The notes below the pieces were generated by a model. The model saw only the letters and a program-made list of their open reading frames with translations, did no database searches and had not been told where the DNA came from. The translations under genes were made by a program, and so were the position numbers. A stretch of 36,541 nt of DNA, taken from positions 1-36,541 of the forward strand of contig NZ_LJIC01000206.1 of the NCBI RefSeq assembly GCF_001295845.1, read 5' to 3'. Origin of the DNA: Rhodopseudomonas sp. AAP120. GTDB lineage: Bacteria; Pseudomonadota; Alphaproteobacteria; Rhizobiales; Xanthobacteraceae. Shown piece by piece: positions 1 to 8,115 of the stretch; position 1 is the first letter of the stretch; each line of letters begins with the position of its first letter.

Positions 1-13
1 GGGGGGGGGGGGG
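1..13. other. Poly-G run at the left edge
   Basis: The window opens with 13 consecutive G residues before ordinary sequence begins. A run like this at the very edge could be real, or it could be a sequencing or assembly artefact at a contig end. No function can be assigned. Confidence 0.5.
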
Positions 14-36
14 CGACGCGGAGACGTGTCGTGCCG

Positions 37-100
37 CCTCACCCCTCATCCGGCGCGGACGTTGTCCGCGCCACCTTCTCCCACAAGGGGAGAAGGAAGA
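37..100. repeat. Dispersed-type palindromic repeat upstream of the first permease
   Basis: Two adjacent hairpins are visible. GGCGCGGAC (52-60) pairs with GTCCGCGCC (64-72) around a 3-nt loop. CCTTCTCCC (74-82) pairs with GGGAGAAGG (88-96) around a 5-nt loop. The style matches short intergenic palindromes common in Bradyrhizobium/Rhodopseudomonas genomes, which is my recollection and not a search. It lies between the window edge and the permease start at 138 and would lie between the missing upstream gene and the permease. Confidence 0.6.
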
Positions 101-137
101 AGGAGCCGCTGCTGGCTCTGCCACTCGAAGGTGACCA

Positions 138-1091
138 GTGCTCGTCTACATCGCCCGCCGCCTCGTTTATGTGATCCCCATCGTGATCAGCGTCGCGCTG
201 GTCTGCTTCATGCTGGTGCACATCACGCCCGGCGATCCGCTGGTGGCGGTGCTGCCGGCCGACGCGTCGCAGGAACTCGCGGCGCAGCTGCGCGCCGCCT
301 ACGGTTTCGATCGGCCGCTGCCGGTGCAATTCGGGCTGTGGCTGTGGAAGGCGCTGCACGGCGATCTCGGCAATTCGATCGCGACCGGCCGGCCGGTGCT
401 GGCCGAAGTGCTGCGCGCGGTGAGTAACACCGTGATGCTGGCGATCGCCGCGGCGATCATCGGGTTCTCGTTCGGGCTGCTGTTCGGCCTCTTGGCCGGT
501 TACTTCCGCGATACCTGGATCGACAAGGTCTCGACCTCGATCGCGATCGCCGGCGTCTCCGTGCCGCATTACTGGCTCGGCATGGTGCTGGTGATCATCT
601 TCTCGGTGCAGCTCAATTGGCTGCCCGCGGTCGGCGCCGGCCCCGGTGGCTCAGGGCAGTGGGCTTGGGACTGGGCGCATCTGAAGTACTTGGTGCTGCC
701 GGCGATAACCACTTCGGTGATTCCGATGGGCATCGTCACCCGCACGGCGCGGGCACTCACCGGGGACATTCTCTCTCAGGATTTCGTCGAAGCGCTGCGC
801 GCCAAGGGCCTGCGCGAGACGCAAGTGTTCCGTCACGTGCTGAAGAACGCCGCGCCGACCGCGCTGGCGGTGATGGGCTTGCAGCTCGGCTACATGCTGG
901 GCGGCTCGATCCTGATCGAGACGGTGTTCTCCTGGCCCGGCTCGGGGCTGCTGCTCAACTCCGCGATCTTCCAGCGCGATCTGCCGCTGCTGCAGGGCAC
1001 GATCCTGGTGCTGGCGCTGTTCTTTGTGTTCCTCAATCTGGTGGTGGACATCGCGCAGGCCGCGATCGACCCGCGCATTAAACGCGCCTGA
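138..1091 (+). CDS. Dipeptide/oligopeptide-type ABC transporter permease (DppB/OppB family)
   Basis: This is the first inner-membrane permease of a peptide-type ABC importer, 317 aa, the usual length for DppB. It begins with the family's typical membrane start (LVYIARRLVYVIPIVISVAL), has several further hydrophobic segments, and carries the EAA-loop region near residues 215-235 (FVEALRAKGLRETQVFRHVL), which contacts the ATPases. The GTG start at 138 follows a GAAGGTGA-like ribosome site and gives the canonical N-terminus. It ends 16 bp before the next permease. The substrate cannot be read from the permease. The amidase genes downstream suggest a peptide- or amide-like solute. The binding protein that would normally precede it is not in the window. 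Confidence 0.93.
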   Translation: MLVYIARRLVYVIPIVISVALVCFMLVHITPGDPLVAVLPADASQELAAQLRAAYGFDRPLPVQFGLWLWKALHGDLGNSIATGRPVLAEVLRAVSNTVMLAIAAAIIGFSFGLLFGLLAGYFRDTWIDKVSTSIAIAGVSVPHYWLGMVLVIIFSVQLNWLPAVGAGPGGSGQWAWDWAHLKYLVLPAITTSVIPMGIVTRTARALTGDILSQDFVEALRAKGLRETQVFRHVLKNAAPTALAVMGLQLGYMLGGSILIETVFSWPGSGLLLNSAIFQRDLPLLQGTILVLALFFVFLNLVVDIAQAAIDPRIKRA

Positions 1092-1107
1092 GCGAGGGGG
1101 ATCATCG

Positions 1108-1995
1108 ATGAGCACCATCACCGACACCGCCGTGCAGACCGCGCCTGCCGGCCCGTCGCGCGGCTATTGGGCGACGGTCGGCCGCCGCCTGCTGCGCGAC
1201 AAGGTCAGCATCGCCTGCGCGCTGATTCTCCTCTTGATCCTGCTGTCGGCGATCTTCGCGCCGTATCTGCATCTCGCCGATCCATATCAGGGCTCGATGA
1301 TCCGCCGGCTGAAGCCGATCGGCACGCCGAACTATCCGCTCGGCAGCGACGAGCTTGGCCGCGACATGCTGGCGCGGCTGATCTATGGCGGCCGGCTGTC
1401 GCTGTTGATCGGCATCCTGCCGGTGATCTTCGCCTTCGTCCTCGGCACCTCGCTCGGCCTCGTCGCCGGCTATGTCGGCGGCAAGGTCAACACCGCGATC
1501 ATGCGCACCGTCGACGTGTTCTACGCGTTTCCCTCGGTGCTGCTGGCGATCGCGATCTCCGGCGCGCTCGGCGCCGGCATCACCAATTCGATCGTGTCGC
1601 TGACCGTCGTGTTCCTGCCGCAGATCACCCGCGTCGCCGAGAGCGTCACCACCGGCGTGCGCAACATGGATTTCGTGGAGGCGGCGCGCGCCTCCGGCGC
1701 CGGGCCGTTCACCATCATGCGGGTGCACATGCTCGGCAACGTGCTTGGGCCCATCTTCGTTTACGCGACCGGGCTGATCTCGGTGTCGATGATCCTCGCC
1801 GCCGGCCTGTCGTTCCTCGGTCTCGGCACCAAGCCGCCGGAGCCCGAATGGGGCCTGATGCTGAATACGCTGCGCACCGCGATCTACGTCAACCCGTGGG
1901 TGGCGGCGCTGCCCGGCGTAATGATCTTCGCGGTGTCGATCTGCTTCAATCTGCTGAGCGACGGCATGCGCAGCGCCATGGATATCAGGAACTGA
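1108..1995 (+). CDS. Dipeptide/oligopeptide-type ABC transporter permease (DppC/OppC family)
   Basis: This is the second inner-membrane permease, 295 aa, partner of the preceding DppB-like protein. After a short cytoplasmic N-terminus comes the first membrane span (SIACALILLLILLSAIFAPY), followed by the family hallmark GSDELGRDMLARLIYGGR near residues 75-95. The EAA loop (FVEAARASGAGPFTIMRVHM) comes later. The ATG at 1108 is chosen because AGCGAGGGGG lies just upstream and the N-terminus then fits the family. The open frame continues further upstream, but that part overlaps the first permease. Only one base separates its stop from the next ATG, which indicates translational coupling. Confidence 0.93.
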   Translation: MSTITDTAVQTAPAGPSRGYWATVGRRLLRDKVSIACALILLLILLSAIFAPYLHLADPYQGSMIRRLKPIGTPNYPLGSDELGRDMLARLIYGGRLSLLIGILPVIFAFVLGTSLGLVAGYVGGKVNTAIMRTVDVFYAFPSVLLAIAISGALGAGITNSIVSLTVVFLPQITRVAESVTTGVRNMDFVEAARASGAGPFTIMRVHMLGNVLGPIFVYATGLISVSMILAAGLSFLGLGTKPPEPEWGLMLNTLRTAIYVNPWVAALPGVMIFAVSICFNLLSDGMRSAMDIRN

Positions 1996-1996
1996 C

Positions 1997-3061
1997 ATGA
2001 CGCAGATCGCAGACATTCCGGACATGCTCGAACCGATCGAGGATCTCGGCGGCGCGGCGCAGCCGCTACTGCACGTCAAGGGGCTGACCAAGCACTTCCC
2101 TGTGCGCGGCGGGCTGTTCGGCGCCGCCAAGACGGTGCGGGCGGTGGACGATGTATCGTTCGCCATCGCCAAGGGCGAGACCGTCGGCATCGTCGGCGAA
2201 TCCGGCTGCGGCAAGTCGACCACCGCGCGCCTGCTGATGCACCTGATGCCGCGCAATGGCGGCGATATCATCTTCGACGGCCGCGCGGTCGGCCGCGAAC
2301 TCAGCCTGCGCGAGCTGCGCCGCGGCATGCAGATGGTGTTTCAGGACAGCTACGCGTCGCTGAACCCGCGCCTCACCATCGAGGAGTCGATCGCGTTCGG
2401 CCCCAAGGTGCACGGCATGGCCGACGCCACCGCGCGCGCATTGGCGCGCGAACTGCTCGGCAAGGTCGGGCTGCGGCCCGAGACGTTTGCCAATCGCTAT
2501 CCGCACGAAGTTTCCGGCGGCCAGCGCCAGCGCGTCAACATCGCCCGCGCGCTGGCGCTGTCGCCGCGGCTGGTGATCCTCGACGAAGCGGTGTCGGCGC
2601 TCGACAAATCGGTCGAAGCGCAGGTGCTGAATCTGCTGGTCGACCTCAAGCGCGAGTTCGGCCTGACCTATCTGTTCATCAGCCACGACCTCAACGTGGT
2701 GCGCTACATCTCCGACCGCGTGCTGGTGATGTATCTCGGCGAAGTCGTCGAGCTCGGCCCGGTCGATCAGGTGTGGGATCAGCCGGCGCATCCCTATACG
2801 CGCGCGCTGCTGGCCGCGATGCCGTCGTCCGATCCGGACAAGCGCACGGAAGTGCCGCCGATCTCCGGTGATCCGCCGAACCCGATCGATCCGCCGGCGG
2901 GCTGCCGCTTCCACACCCGCTGCCCGTTCGCCGAGCCGCTATGCGGCGCGACCACTCCGAAGCTGACCACACTGGACGCGAGCGGCCATCAGGCGGCATG
3001 CTTCATGGCCATTCCGGGCTCCGGCCACAGCCGCGCCCCAAGAGGAGAAACCGCCCGATGA
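1997..3061 (+). CDS. Peptide-type ABC transporter ATPase (DppF/OppF family)
   Basis: This is a cytoplasmic ATPase subunit of 354 aa. The Walker A motif GESGCGKST is at residues 67-75, then the Q-loop MVFQDSYASLNPR, the signature VSGGQRQR and the Walker B-region sequence LVILDEAVSALD. That last motif has Ala where most family members have Pro (DEP). The H-loop is FISHDLNVV. The C-terminal extension typical of Opp/Dpp ATPases is present, with the Cys-containing stretch CRFHTRCPFAEPLC. Its stop codon overlaps the start of the following 64-aa gene (ATGA). Unusually, the second ATPase gene is not adjacent: two amidase-related genes lie between them. Confidence 0.94.
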   Translation: MTQIADIPDMLEPIEDLGGAAQPLLHVKGLTKHFPVRGGLFGAAKTVRAVDDVSFAIAKGETVGIVGESGCGKSTTARLLMHLMPRNGGDIIFDGRAVGRELSLRELRRGMQMVFQDSYASLNPRLTIEESIAFGPKVHGMADATARALARELLGKVGLRPETFANRYPHEVSGGQRQRVNIARALALSPRLVILDEAVSALDKSVEAQVLNLLVDLKREFGLTYLFISHDLNVVRYISDRVLVMYLGEVVELGPVDQVWDQPAHPYTRALLAAMPSSDPDKRTEVPPISGDPPNPIDPPAGCRFHTRCPFAEPLCGATTPKLTTLDASGHQAACFMAIPGSGHSRAPRGETAR

Positions 3062-3252
3062 TCAAACCCGCCCCCGCCGTGATCAAGCCGATGGCGGAAA
3101 TCGCCGGCCTGCCGGTCGACGACGAGGTCGCCGCGCGGATCGCCAATTCGATCGGCCCGGCGTTCGAAGGCTTTGCGCCGATCGCCGGTACGCTGCCGTT
3201 CGATCTCGAGCCGGCGACTTACGTCGCCGTGCAGAACGAGTCCGCCCGATGA
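3058..3252 (+). CDS. Small AtzG/GatC-like amidase subunit (DUF4089 type)
   Basis: This 64-aa protein starts at an ATG overlapping the ATPase stop, 7 nt after a strong AGAGGAG site. Its stop overlaps the amidase ATG (ATGA). The sequence has an opening helix region followed by GLPVDDEVAARIANSIGPAF and a Phe/Pro-rich tail (LPFDLEPATYVAV). That layout resembles the small AtzG-like (DUF4089) proteins encoded beside AtzE-type amidases. In Pseudomonas sp. ADP, AtzG forms a complex with AtzE and is related to GatC of the GatCAB amidotransferase. The gene's position directly before an AtzE/GatA-like amidase is the strongest evidence. Genes this small are often missed. The family call is from memory of the motif and context, not a profile search. 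Confidence 0.8.
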   Translation: MIKPAPAVIKPMAEIAGLPVDDEVAARIANSIGPAFEGFAPIAGTLPFDLEPATYVAVQNESAR

Positions 3253-4664
3253 GCGTGTCCGATCCGGCGCTGCTGACGCTGACCGAAGTCGCCGCCGCGC
3301 TCGCGGCCAGGAAGCTTTCGTCGCGCGAGGTGACGCAGGCGTGTCTCGATCGCATCGCCAAGGCGCAGCCGACGCTGAATGCGTTCATGTCGATCGAAGC
3401 TGACAGCGCGCTCGCTGCTGCAGATGCGGCCGACGCCGCGCTGGCGCGTGGGGACAGCAAGGGCGTGCTGCACGGTGTGCCGCTGGCCCACAAGGACATG
3501 TACTACGAGGCCGGTCATGTCGTGACCTGCGGCTCGAAGATCCGCAAGGACTACGTCGCGACCACGACCTCGACCGCGCTGCAGCGGCTGAAGGACCAAG
3601 GCACGGTCCGGCTCGGCTCGCTGCAGATGTCGGAGTTCGCCTATGGGCCGACCGGCCACAACGCGCATTACGGCGCGGTCGGCAATCCGTGGGCCCCGGC
3701 GCATATCACCGGCGGTTCGTCGTCGGGCTCCGGCGCCGCGGTCGCGGCGCGCTTGACGTTTGCGGCGCTCGGCTCCGACACCGGCGGCTCGATCCGGATG
3801 CCCGCGCACTTCTGCGGCGTCACCGGCCTCAAGACGACGGTCGGGCTGATCAGCCGCGCCGGCGCGATGCCGCTGTCGCAGTCGCTCGACACGGTCGGCC
3901 CGTTGGCGCAGACCGCCGAAGATTGCGCGCTGCTCACCGGGCTGATGGCCGGCGTCGATCCGGCCGATCCGACGACGTCGACTCGCGCGGTCCCGGACTA
4001 TCTGGCGGCGACCCGCGGCTCGCTGCAGGGCATGACGATCGGCATTCCGAGCGCGTTCTATGTCGAGGATCTCGACGCCGACGTCTCGCGCGTACTCGAC
4101 GAGACCAAGGCGACGCTTGTTCGCGAGGGCGCGAAGGTCGTCGAAGTGAAGCTGCCGGAGCAGCGCCAGCTCACCGCGGCGAGTCAGTTGGTCCTCGCCG
4201 TCGAAGCCGCGGGCTTTCATGCGCAATGGATGCGCGAGCGGCCGCAGGACTACGGCCCGCAGGTGCTGATGCGGCTGCAGAACGCGCTCGGCGTGCCGGC
4301 GCTGAGCTATCTCGAAGCGATGCGCTGGCGCGGCGTGGCGCTGGCCGAATTCGTCGCGGCAATCGACGGCGTCGATGCCGTGCTGGCGCCGGTGTCGCCG
4401 GTGCCGGCGCCGACCATCGCCGAGAGCGATGTCGGCAACAGCCTGAACGCCGAGGCGGTGATCCAGCGGCTGACGCGCTTCACCCGGCCGATCAACTATC
4501 TGGGCCTGCCGTCGCTGGCGATGCCGTGCGGCTTTGCGGCGAGCGGCCTGCCGATCGGCCTGCAACTATTCGGCCGCGCCTTCGACGAGGCGACGCTGCT
4601 GCGCATCGGCGCGGCCTGGCAGCGCGCCACCGACTTCCACACAAAGGTGCCGGAGCCCGCATGA
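3249..4664 (+). CDS. Amidase-signature hydrolase, AtzE/GatA-like
   Basis: This 471-aa protein belongs to the amidase-signature family, which hydrolyses a C-N amide bond through a Ser-cisSer-Lys triad. All three residues are present: Lys82 in AHKDMYY, cis-Ser157 in TGGSSSGSG, and nucleophile Ser181 in DTGGSIRMP. The 24-residue spacing between the two serines is as in fatty acid amide hydrolase. The adjacent AtzG-like subunit points to the AtzE branch (1-carboxybiuret hydrolase and relatives) rather than a tRNA amidotransferase, and no gatB is nearby. There is no signal peptide, so it acts in the cytoplasm, presumably on a solute brought in by the surrounding ABC importer. The real substrate is unknown. 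Its stop overlaps the next ATG (ATGA). Confidence 0.9.
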   Translation: MSVSDPALLTLTEVAAALAARKLSSREVTQACLDRIAKAQPTLNAFMSIEADSALAAADAADAALARGDSKGVLHGVPLAHKDMYYEAGHVVTCGSKIRKDYVATTTSTALQRLKDQGTVRLGSLQMSEFAYGPTGHNAHYGAVGNPWAPAHITGGSSSGSGAAVAARLTFAALGSDTGGSIRMPAHFCGVTGLKTTVGLISRAGAMPLSQSLDTVGPLAQTAEDCALLTGLMAGVDPADPTTSTRAVPDYLAATRGSLQGMTIGIPSAFYVEDLDADVSRVLDETKATLVREGAKVVEVKLPEQRQLTAASQLVLAVEAAGFHAQWMRERPQDYGPQVLMRLQNALGVPALSYLEAMRWRGVALAEFVAAIDGVDAVLAPVSPVPAPTIAESDVGNSLNAEAVIQRLTRFTRPINYLGLPSLAMPCGFAASGLPIGLQLFGRAFDEATLLRIGAAWQRATDFHTKVPEPA

Positions 4665-5638
4665 GCAATCTGGTCGAGGTCCGCGATCTCAACATCCGCT
4701 TCGGCGGCGACCGCACCGTGCACGCGGTCAACAATCTCAGCCTGACGCTCGGCGAGGGCGAAGTGCTGGGCCTGCTCGGCGAGTCCGGCTCGGGCAAGAG
4801 CGTGACGCTGCGCGCCTTGATGCGGCTGCTGCCGAAGAAGCGCACCACGATCACCGGCAAGGTCGAGGTGATGGGCCGCGACGTGCTGGCAATGGACGAC
4901 GACGCGCTGTCGAACTTCCGCGGCCAGGCGGTGTCGATGATCTTCCAGGAGCCGGCGCTGGCGCTCGATCCGGTTTACACCATCGGCCAGCAGATCGCCG
5001 AGACGGTGATGCGCCACGAGGGCAAGAGCCAGCGCGACGCGATGGCGCGCGCGCTGGAGATGCTCGAAGTGGTGCGCATCCCGTCGGCCAAGCGTCGTCT
5101 GGATGCCTATCCGCACGAGATGAGCGGCGGCATGCGGCAGCGCGCGATGATCGCGCTGGCGCTCGCCTGCCGGCCGAAGATTCTCTTGGCCGACGAGCCG
5201 ACCACGGCGCTCGACGCCACCGTGCAGATCCAGATCCTGCTGCTGCTGCGCGAGCTGCAGCGCGAGTTCGGCATGTCGGTGATCTTCGTGACGCACGATA
5301 TCGGCGTCGCGATCGAGATCTGCGACCGCGTCGCCGTGATGTATGCGGGGCAGATCATCGAGCAGGGCAGTCTCAGCCAGATCGTGCGGACGCCGCTGCA
5401 TCCTTATGCCCAAGGCCTGCTCGCCTCGACGGTGCACGGCGCCAAGCGCGGCGCACGGCTGGAGACGATCCCCGGCGCGCCGCCCTCGCTCGACAAGGCG
5501 CCGACCGCCTGCTCCTTCGCGCCGCGCTGCGCCCATGCGCAGCCGCGTTGCACCGAGGGTCTGCCACCCGACGTGCAGGTGGGGCCCGGCCGCACCGCGC
5601 GGTGCATTCTGGTGGAGCCGGCACTGGCGACGGCGTAG
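4661..5638 (+). CDS. Peptide-type ABC transporter ATPase (DppD/OppD family)
   Basis: This is the second cytoplasmic ATPase, 325 aa. Walker A is GESGSGKSV (about residues 40-48), the Q-loop is MIFQEPALALDP, the signature is MSGGMRQR, Walker B is ILLADEPTTALD and the H-loop is FVTHDIGVA. The C-terminus carries the Cys-containing stretch typical of the family (CSFAPRCAHAQPRC). The ATG at 4661 overlaps the amidase stop, so it is translationally coupled. It completes a B-C-F-(AtzG-AtzE)-D order in which the hydrolase pair is inserted between the ATPases. This is the last gene of the operon. I see no simple terminator after it, but a strongly palindromic repeat follows. Confidence 0.94.
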   Translation: MSNLVEVRDLNIRFGGDRTVHAVNNLSLTLGEGEVLGLLGESGSGKSVTLRALMRLLPKKRTTITGKVEVMGRDVLAMDDDALSNFRGQAVSMIFQEPALALDPVYTIGQQIAETVMRHEGKSQRDAMARALEMLEVVRIPSAKRRLDAYPHEMSGGMRQRAMIALALACRPKILLADEPTTALDATVQIQILLLLRELQREFGMSVIFVTHDIGVAIEICDRVAVMYAGQIIEQGSLSQIVRTPLHPYAQGLLASTVHGAKRGARLETIPGAPPSLDKAPTACSFAPRCAHAQPRCTEGLPPDVQVGPGRTARCILVEPALATA

Positions 5639-5654
5639 CTGCAGTTTAGAACGC

Positions 5655-5865
5655 CCCGCTTCATGTGGATCAGGCTTGATGATGTCCAGCCCGCGCCACA
5701 GGCACATCCTCATGGTGAGGAGGCGCGCAGCGCCGTCTCGAACCATGTGCTACAGGCACTGCGTGGCCCCATCCTTCGAGACGCCCGGCTACGCCGGGCT
5801 CCTCAGGATGAGGGCTCAGTGCCTTTGGTAGGCCGGATTGCTTCAATCGATCGATGAAGCGCTCT
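5655..5865. repeat. Palindromic dispersed repeat, copy 1
   Basis: The core at 5708-5813 contains nested inverted pairs. CCTCATGGTGAGGAG near the left end pairs imperfectly with CTCCTCAGGATGAGG near the right end. CGTCTCGAACCATG pairs with CATCCTTCGAGACG inside it. CCCGGC and GCCGGG form a small inner hairpin. It could fold as a cruciform. The core is nearly identical to copy 2 at 14497-14603, and weaker similarity continues on both sides (the right side ends CGATGAAGCGCTCTA here and CGATGCACCGCTCCA there). It fills the gap between two convergent genes. The panE stop codon lies at its right edge. Confidence 0.85.
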
Positions 5866-6769
5866 AGCGCGCGCCGATGCCGCGGCTGGCTTCGATCAGT
5901 TTCACGGACACTTGCAGCGCGAGGTTGGTCGGCGTCGGGACGCCAAGCTCCGCACCGCGGCGGGCCACAAAGCCGTTGAGGAAGTCGATTTCGCCGGGCT
6001 TGCCGCGAGCGAGGTCCTGGGCAGTCGAGGATTTCTGGCTCGGCATCATGCCGGGCAGTGCCAGCACCTTGTCGTGCAGATCGTCCGGAATGGCGACGCC
6101 GCTGGCGCGGGCCACGGCGATGCATTCGGCCACCACATTGTCGACGACGGCGCGCGTGCCGTCGATCTGCATCAGCGGGCCGTAGGGCATGTCGGCGATC
6201 GCCGACAGCGCGTTGTAGGCGCAGTTCAGGATCAGCTTCGACCACAGCGCCTGATCGATATCGGGCACCACGGTGGTGGGAATGTGCGCGGCGGTCAGCG
6301 CCGCGGCGATCGCCTCGCTCTGCGCGGAGTCGCCGATCAACAGATCGCCGCGGCCGTGATGCAGCACGTGACCCGGCCCGGCCATCTCGGTGCCGACATA
6401 GACCACCGCGCCGATTGCCGGGCGGCCGATCGGTCCGGACAGCCGCTGCGGATTGTCGACGCCGTTCTGCAGGCTCAGCACCGCGCTGTCCGGGTTCAGC
6501 CGCGGCGCCAGCGCGGCACCGGCTGCTTCGGTGTCGGCGGATTTCACGCAGACCAGCACCAGATCCGGCGGCTCGATCGCGTCCGGCCCGGTCGCCGCCT
6601 TGAGCGGGATGAATCGCTTGCCCGCCTTGGTCTCCAGCAGCAGGCCGCGCTCGTTGATCGCCGCCACATGGTTCGGCCGGCCGATCAGCGTGACCTCGTG
6701 GCCCGCTTCCGCCAGCAGCCCGCCGAAATAGCATCCGACGGCGCCCGCACCCATCACCGCGACTTTCAT
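5864..6769 (-). CDS. panE: 2-dehydropantoate 2-reductase (ketopantoate reductase)
   Basis: This enzyme reduces ketopantoate to pantoate with NADPH in pantothenate/CoA synthesis. It is 301 aa, the normal length. The N-terminus MKVAVMGAGAVGCYFGG is the NADP-binding Rossmann motif. The conserved lysine motif LWSKLILNCAYNAL gives Lys178, matching the catalytic lysine of the E. coli enzyme (Lys176). The start at 6769 puts the Rossmann fold at the very N-terminus, whereas longer in-frame starts add about 39 low-complexity residues. It stands alone and is divergent from guaC. Paralogues of this family can act on other 2-keto acids, so the pantothenate role is likely but not certain. The last codons abut a palindromic repeat. 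Confidence 0.87.
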   Translation of the reverse strand: MKVAVMGAGAVGCYFGGLLAEAGHEVTLIGRPNHVAAINERGLLLETKAGKRFIPLKAATGPDAIEPPDLVLVCVKSADTEAAGAALAPRLNPDSAVLSLQNGVDNPQRLSGPIGRPAIGAVVYVGTEMAGPGHVLHHGRGDLLIGDSAQSEAIAAALTAAHIPTTVVPDIDQALWSKLILNCAYNALSAIADMPYGPLMQIDGTRAVVDNVVAECIAVARASGVAIPDDLHDKVLALPGMMPSQKSSTAQDLARGKPGEIDFLNGFVARRGAELGVPTPTNLALQVSVKLIEASRGIGAR

Positions 6770-6927
6770 TGGCTTGTCCTCTGGCTTCGCTCCGGCTCGT
6801 TCTGGAGCGCTTCGCGGGGGGCCGCAACCCGCCTCCGGCGCAGGCGACCATTTGCGCATTGCAGGGGCGAACCATTGCGCAACCAATGCTTCTTATCCTT
6901 CGGCGCTCACCGACAGAGGACCCTGGC
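6770..6927. promoter_or_regulatory. Divergent promoter region of panE and guaC
   Basis: This is a 158-bp gap between two divergent starts. It contains an imperfect direct repeat, ACCATTTGCGCA (6847-6858) and ACCATTGCGCAA (6871-6882), offset by 24 bp, a little over two helical turns. That is compatible with a binding site for a regulator, but no known operator is recognised. The guaC ribosome site AGAGGA lies at 6914-6919. Confidence 0.35.
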
Positions 6928-7971
6928 GTGCACATCGACCTGAACCCGAAACTGGACTTCCGCGACGTGCTGATCCGGCCGAAGCGCTCGGTGCTGTCGT
7001 CGCGGTTCGAGGCCGACATCAGCCGCACGCTCGGCTTCCGCCATGCCCGCCGCGGATGGACCGGCTTCCCGCTGATCGCGTCCAACATGGATACGATCGG
7101 CACCATCGAGATGGCCGAGGCGTTCCGGCCGTTCGGCGCGCTGGTCGCCCTGCACAAATTCTACGATCCGGAGCGGCTGGCGGCCTATCTCGATCAGCAT
7201 CCGGATCCGAACGTCTTCCTTACCGTCGGCAGCGGCGCCGCCGATTGGGAGCGGCTCGCCGCCGTGAAGAGCAAGACCAAGGTGCCGATGCTCAACATCG
7301 ACGTCGCCAACGGCTACACCGAGGCGTTCGTCCGCGCGGTGTCGAAGCTGCGCGACGAAAACCCGGACGCCATCATCATGGCCGGCACGGTGGTGACGGC
7401 GGAGATGACCGAGGCGCTGGTGATCGCCGGCGCCGACATCGTCCGGGTCGGCATCGGCTCCGGCTCGGTGTGTACCACGCGTGATCTCACCGGCGTCGGC
7501 TATCCGCAGCTCTCCGCGGTGATCGAATGCGCCGACGCCGCGCACGGCCTCAAGGGGCACGTCTGTTCCGACGGCGGCTGCACCGTGCCGGGCGATCTCG
7601 CCAAGGCGTTCGGCGGCGGTGCGGATTTCGTCATGCTCGGCGGCATGCTGGCCGGCCACGACGAATGCGGCGGCGAATTGAAGTATGTCGAGCGGGACGG
7701 CCGCCAGGTGCCGACCGGCATGGTGTTCTACGGCATGTCGTCGGCGACCGCGATGAACAAGTATCACGGCGGCGTCGCCGATTATCGCGCGGCGGAGGGC
7801 AAGACCGTCGAGGTTCCATATCGGGGCGAGGTGCGGGCCACGGTGGAGACCATCGCGGGCGGGCTGCGCTCGGCGATGACTTACATCGGCGCCGAGAAGC
7901 TGAAGGAGATCCCGAAGCGGACGACCTTCATCCTGGTGAACGCCCAGCGCAACACCGTGTTCGATCGCTGA
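6928..7971 (+). CDS. guaC: GMP reductase
   Basis: This enzyme converts GMP to IMP and ammonia with NADPH in purine salvage. The protein is 347 aa, the length of E. coli GuaC. The GTG start at 6928 follows AGAGGA and gives the N-terminus HIDLNPKLDFRDVLIRPKRS, as in GuaC. The active-site cysteine lies in GIGSGSVCTTRDLTGVGYPQ (Cys182). The C-terminus carries EGKTVEVPYRG and the GGLRSAMTYIGA stretch, ending RTTFILVN, which follows GuaC rather than IMP dehydrogenase. No CBS-domain insert is present, which also argues against IMP dehydrogenase. It is divergent from panE. A 144-bp gap with no recognisable feature follows. Confidence 0.95.
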   Translation: MHIDLNPKLDFRDVLIRPKRSVLSSRFEADISRTLGFRHARRGWTGFPLIASNMDTIGTIEMAEAFRPFGALVALHKFYDPERLAAYLDQHPDPNVFLTVGSGAADWERLAAVKSKTKVPMLNIDVANGYTEAFVRAVSKLRDENPDAIIMAGTVVTAEMTEALVIAGADIVRVGIGSGSVCTTRDLTGVGYPQLSAVIECADAAHGLKGHVCSDGGCTVPGDLAKAFGGGADFVMLGGMLAGHDECGGELKYVERDGRQVPTGMVFYGMSSATAMNKYHGGVADYRAAEGKTVEVPYRGEVRATVETIAGGLRSAMTYIGAEKLKEIPKRTTFILVNAQRNTVFDR

Positions 7972-8115
7972 GCCGCGGCGTTTTCTGCCGTCTCTCGGAA
8001 TTCGCTCGGCGCGGATCTGGGTTGTGCTTGCCTGCACGGCCCGGGATGGCATTGTGCGCCGGCGCGCCGCGGGCGCGCGGGAAACGCACCAGCAAAAGCC
8101 AAACAAGAGCCAGCC

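Noticed and set aside
3249-4664. GatA subunit of tRNA amidotransferase
   Set aside because: No gatB is nearby, the small partner resembles AtzG, and the genes are embedded in an ABC importer operon.
6928-7971. IMP dehydrogenase as the identity of the guaC gene
   Set aside because: The active-site region is shared, but the length (347 aa), absence of a CBS insert, N-terminus and C-terminal sequence follow GMP reductase.
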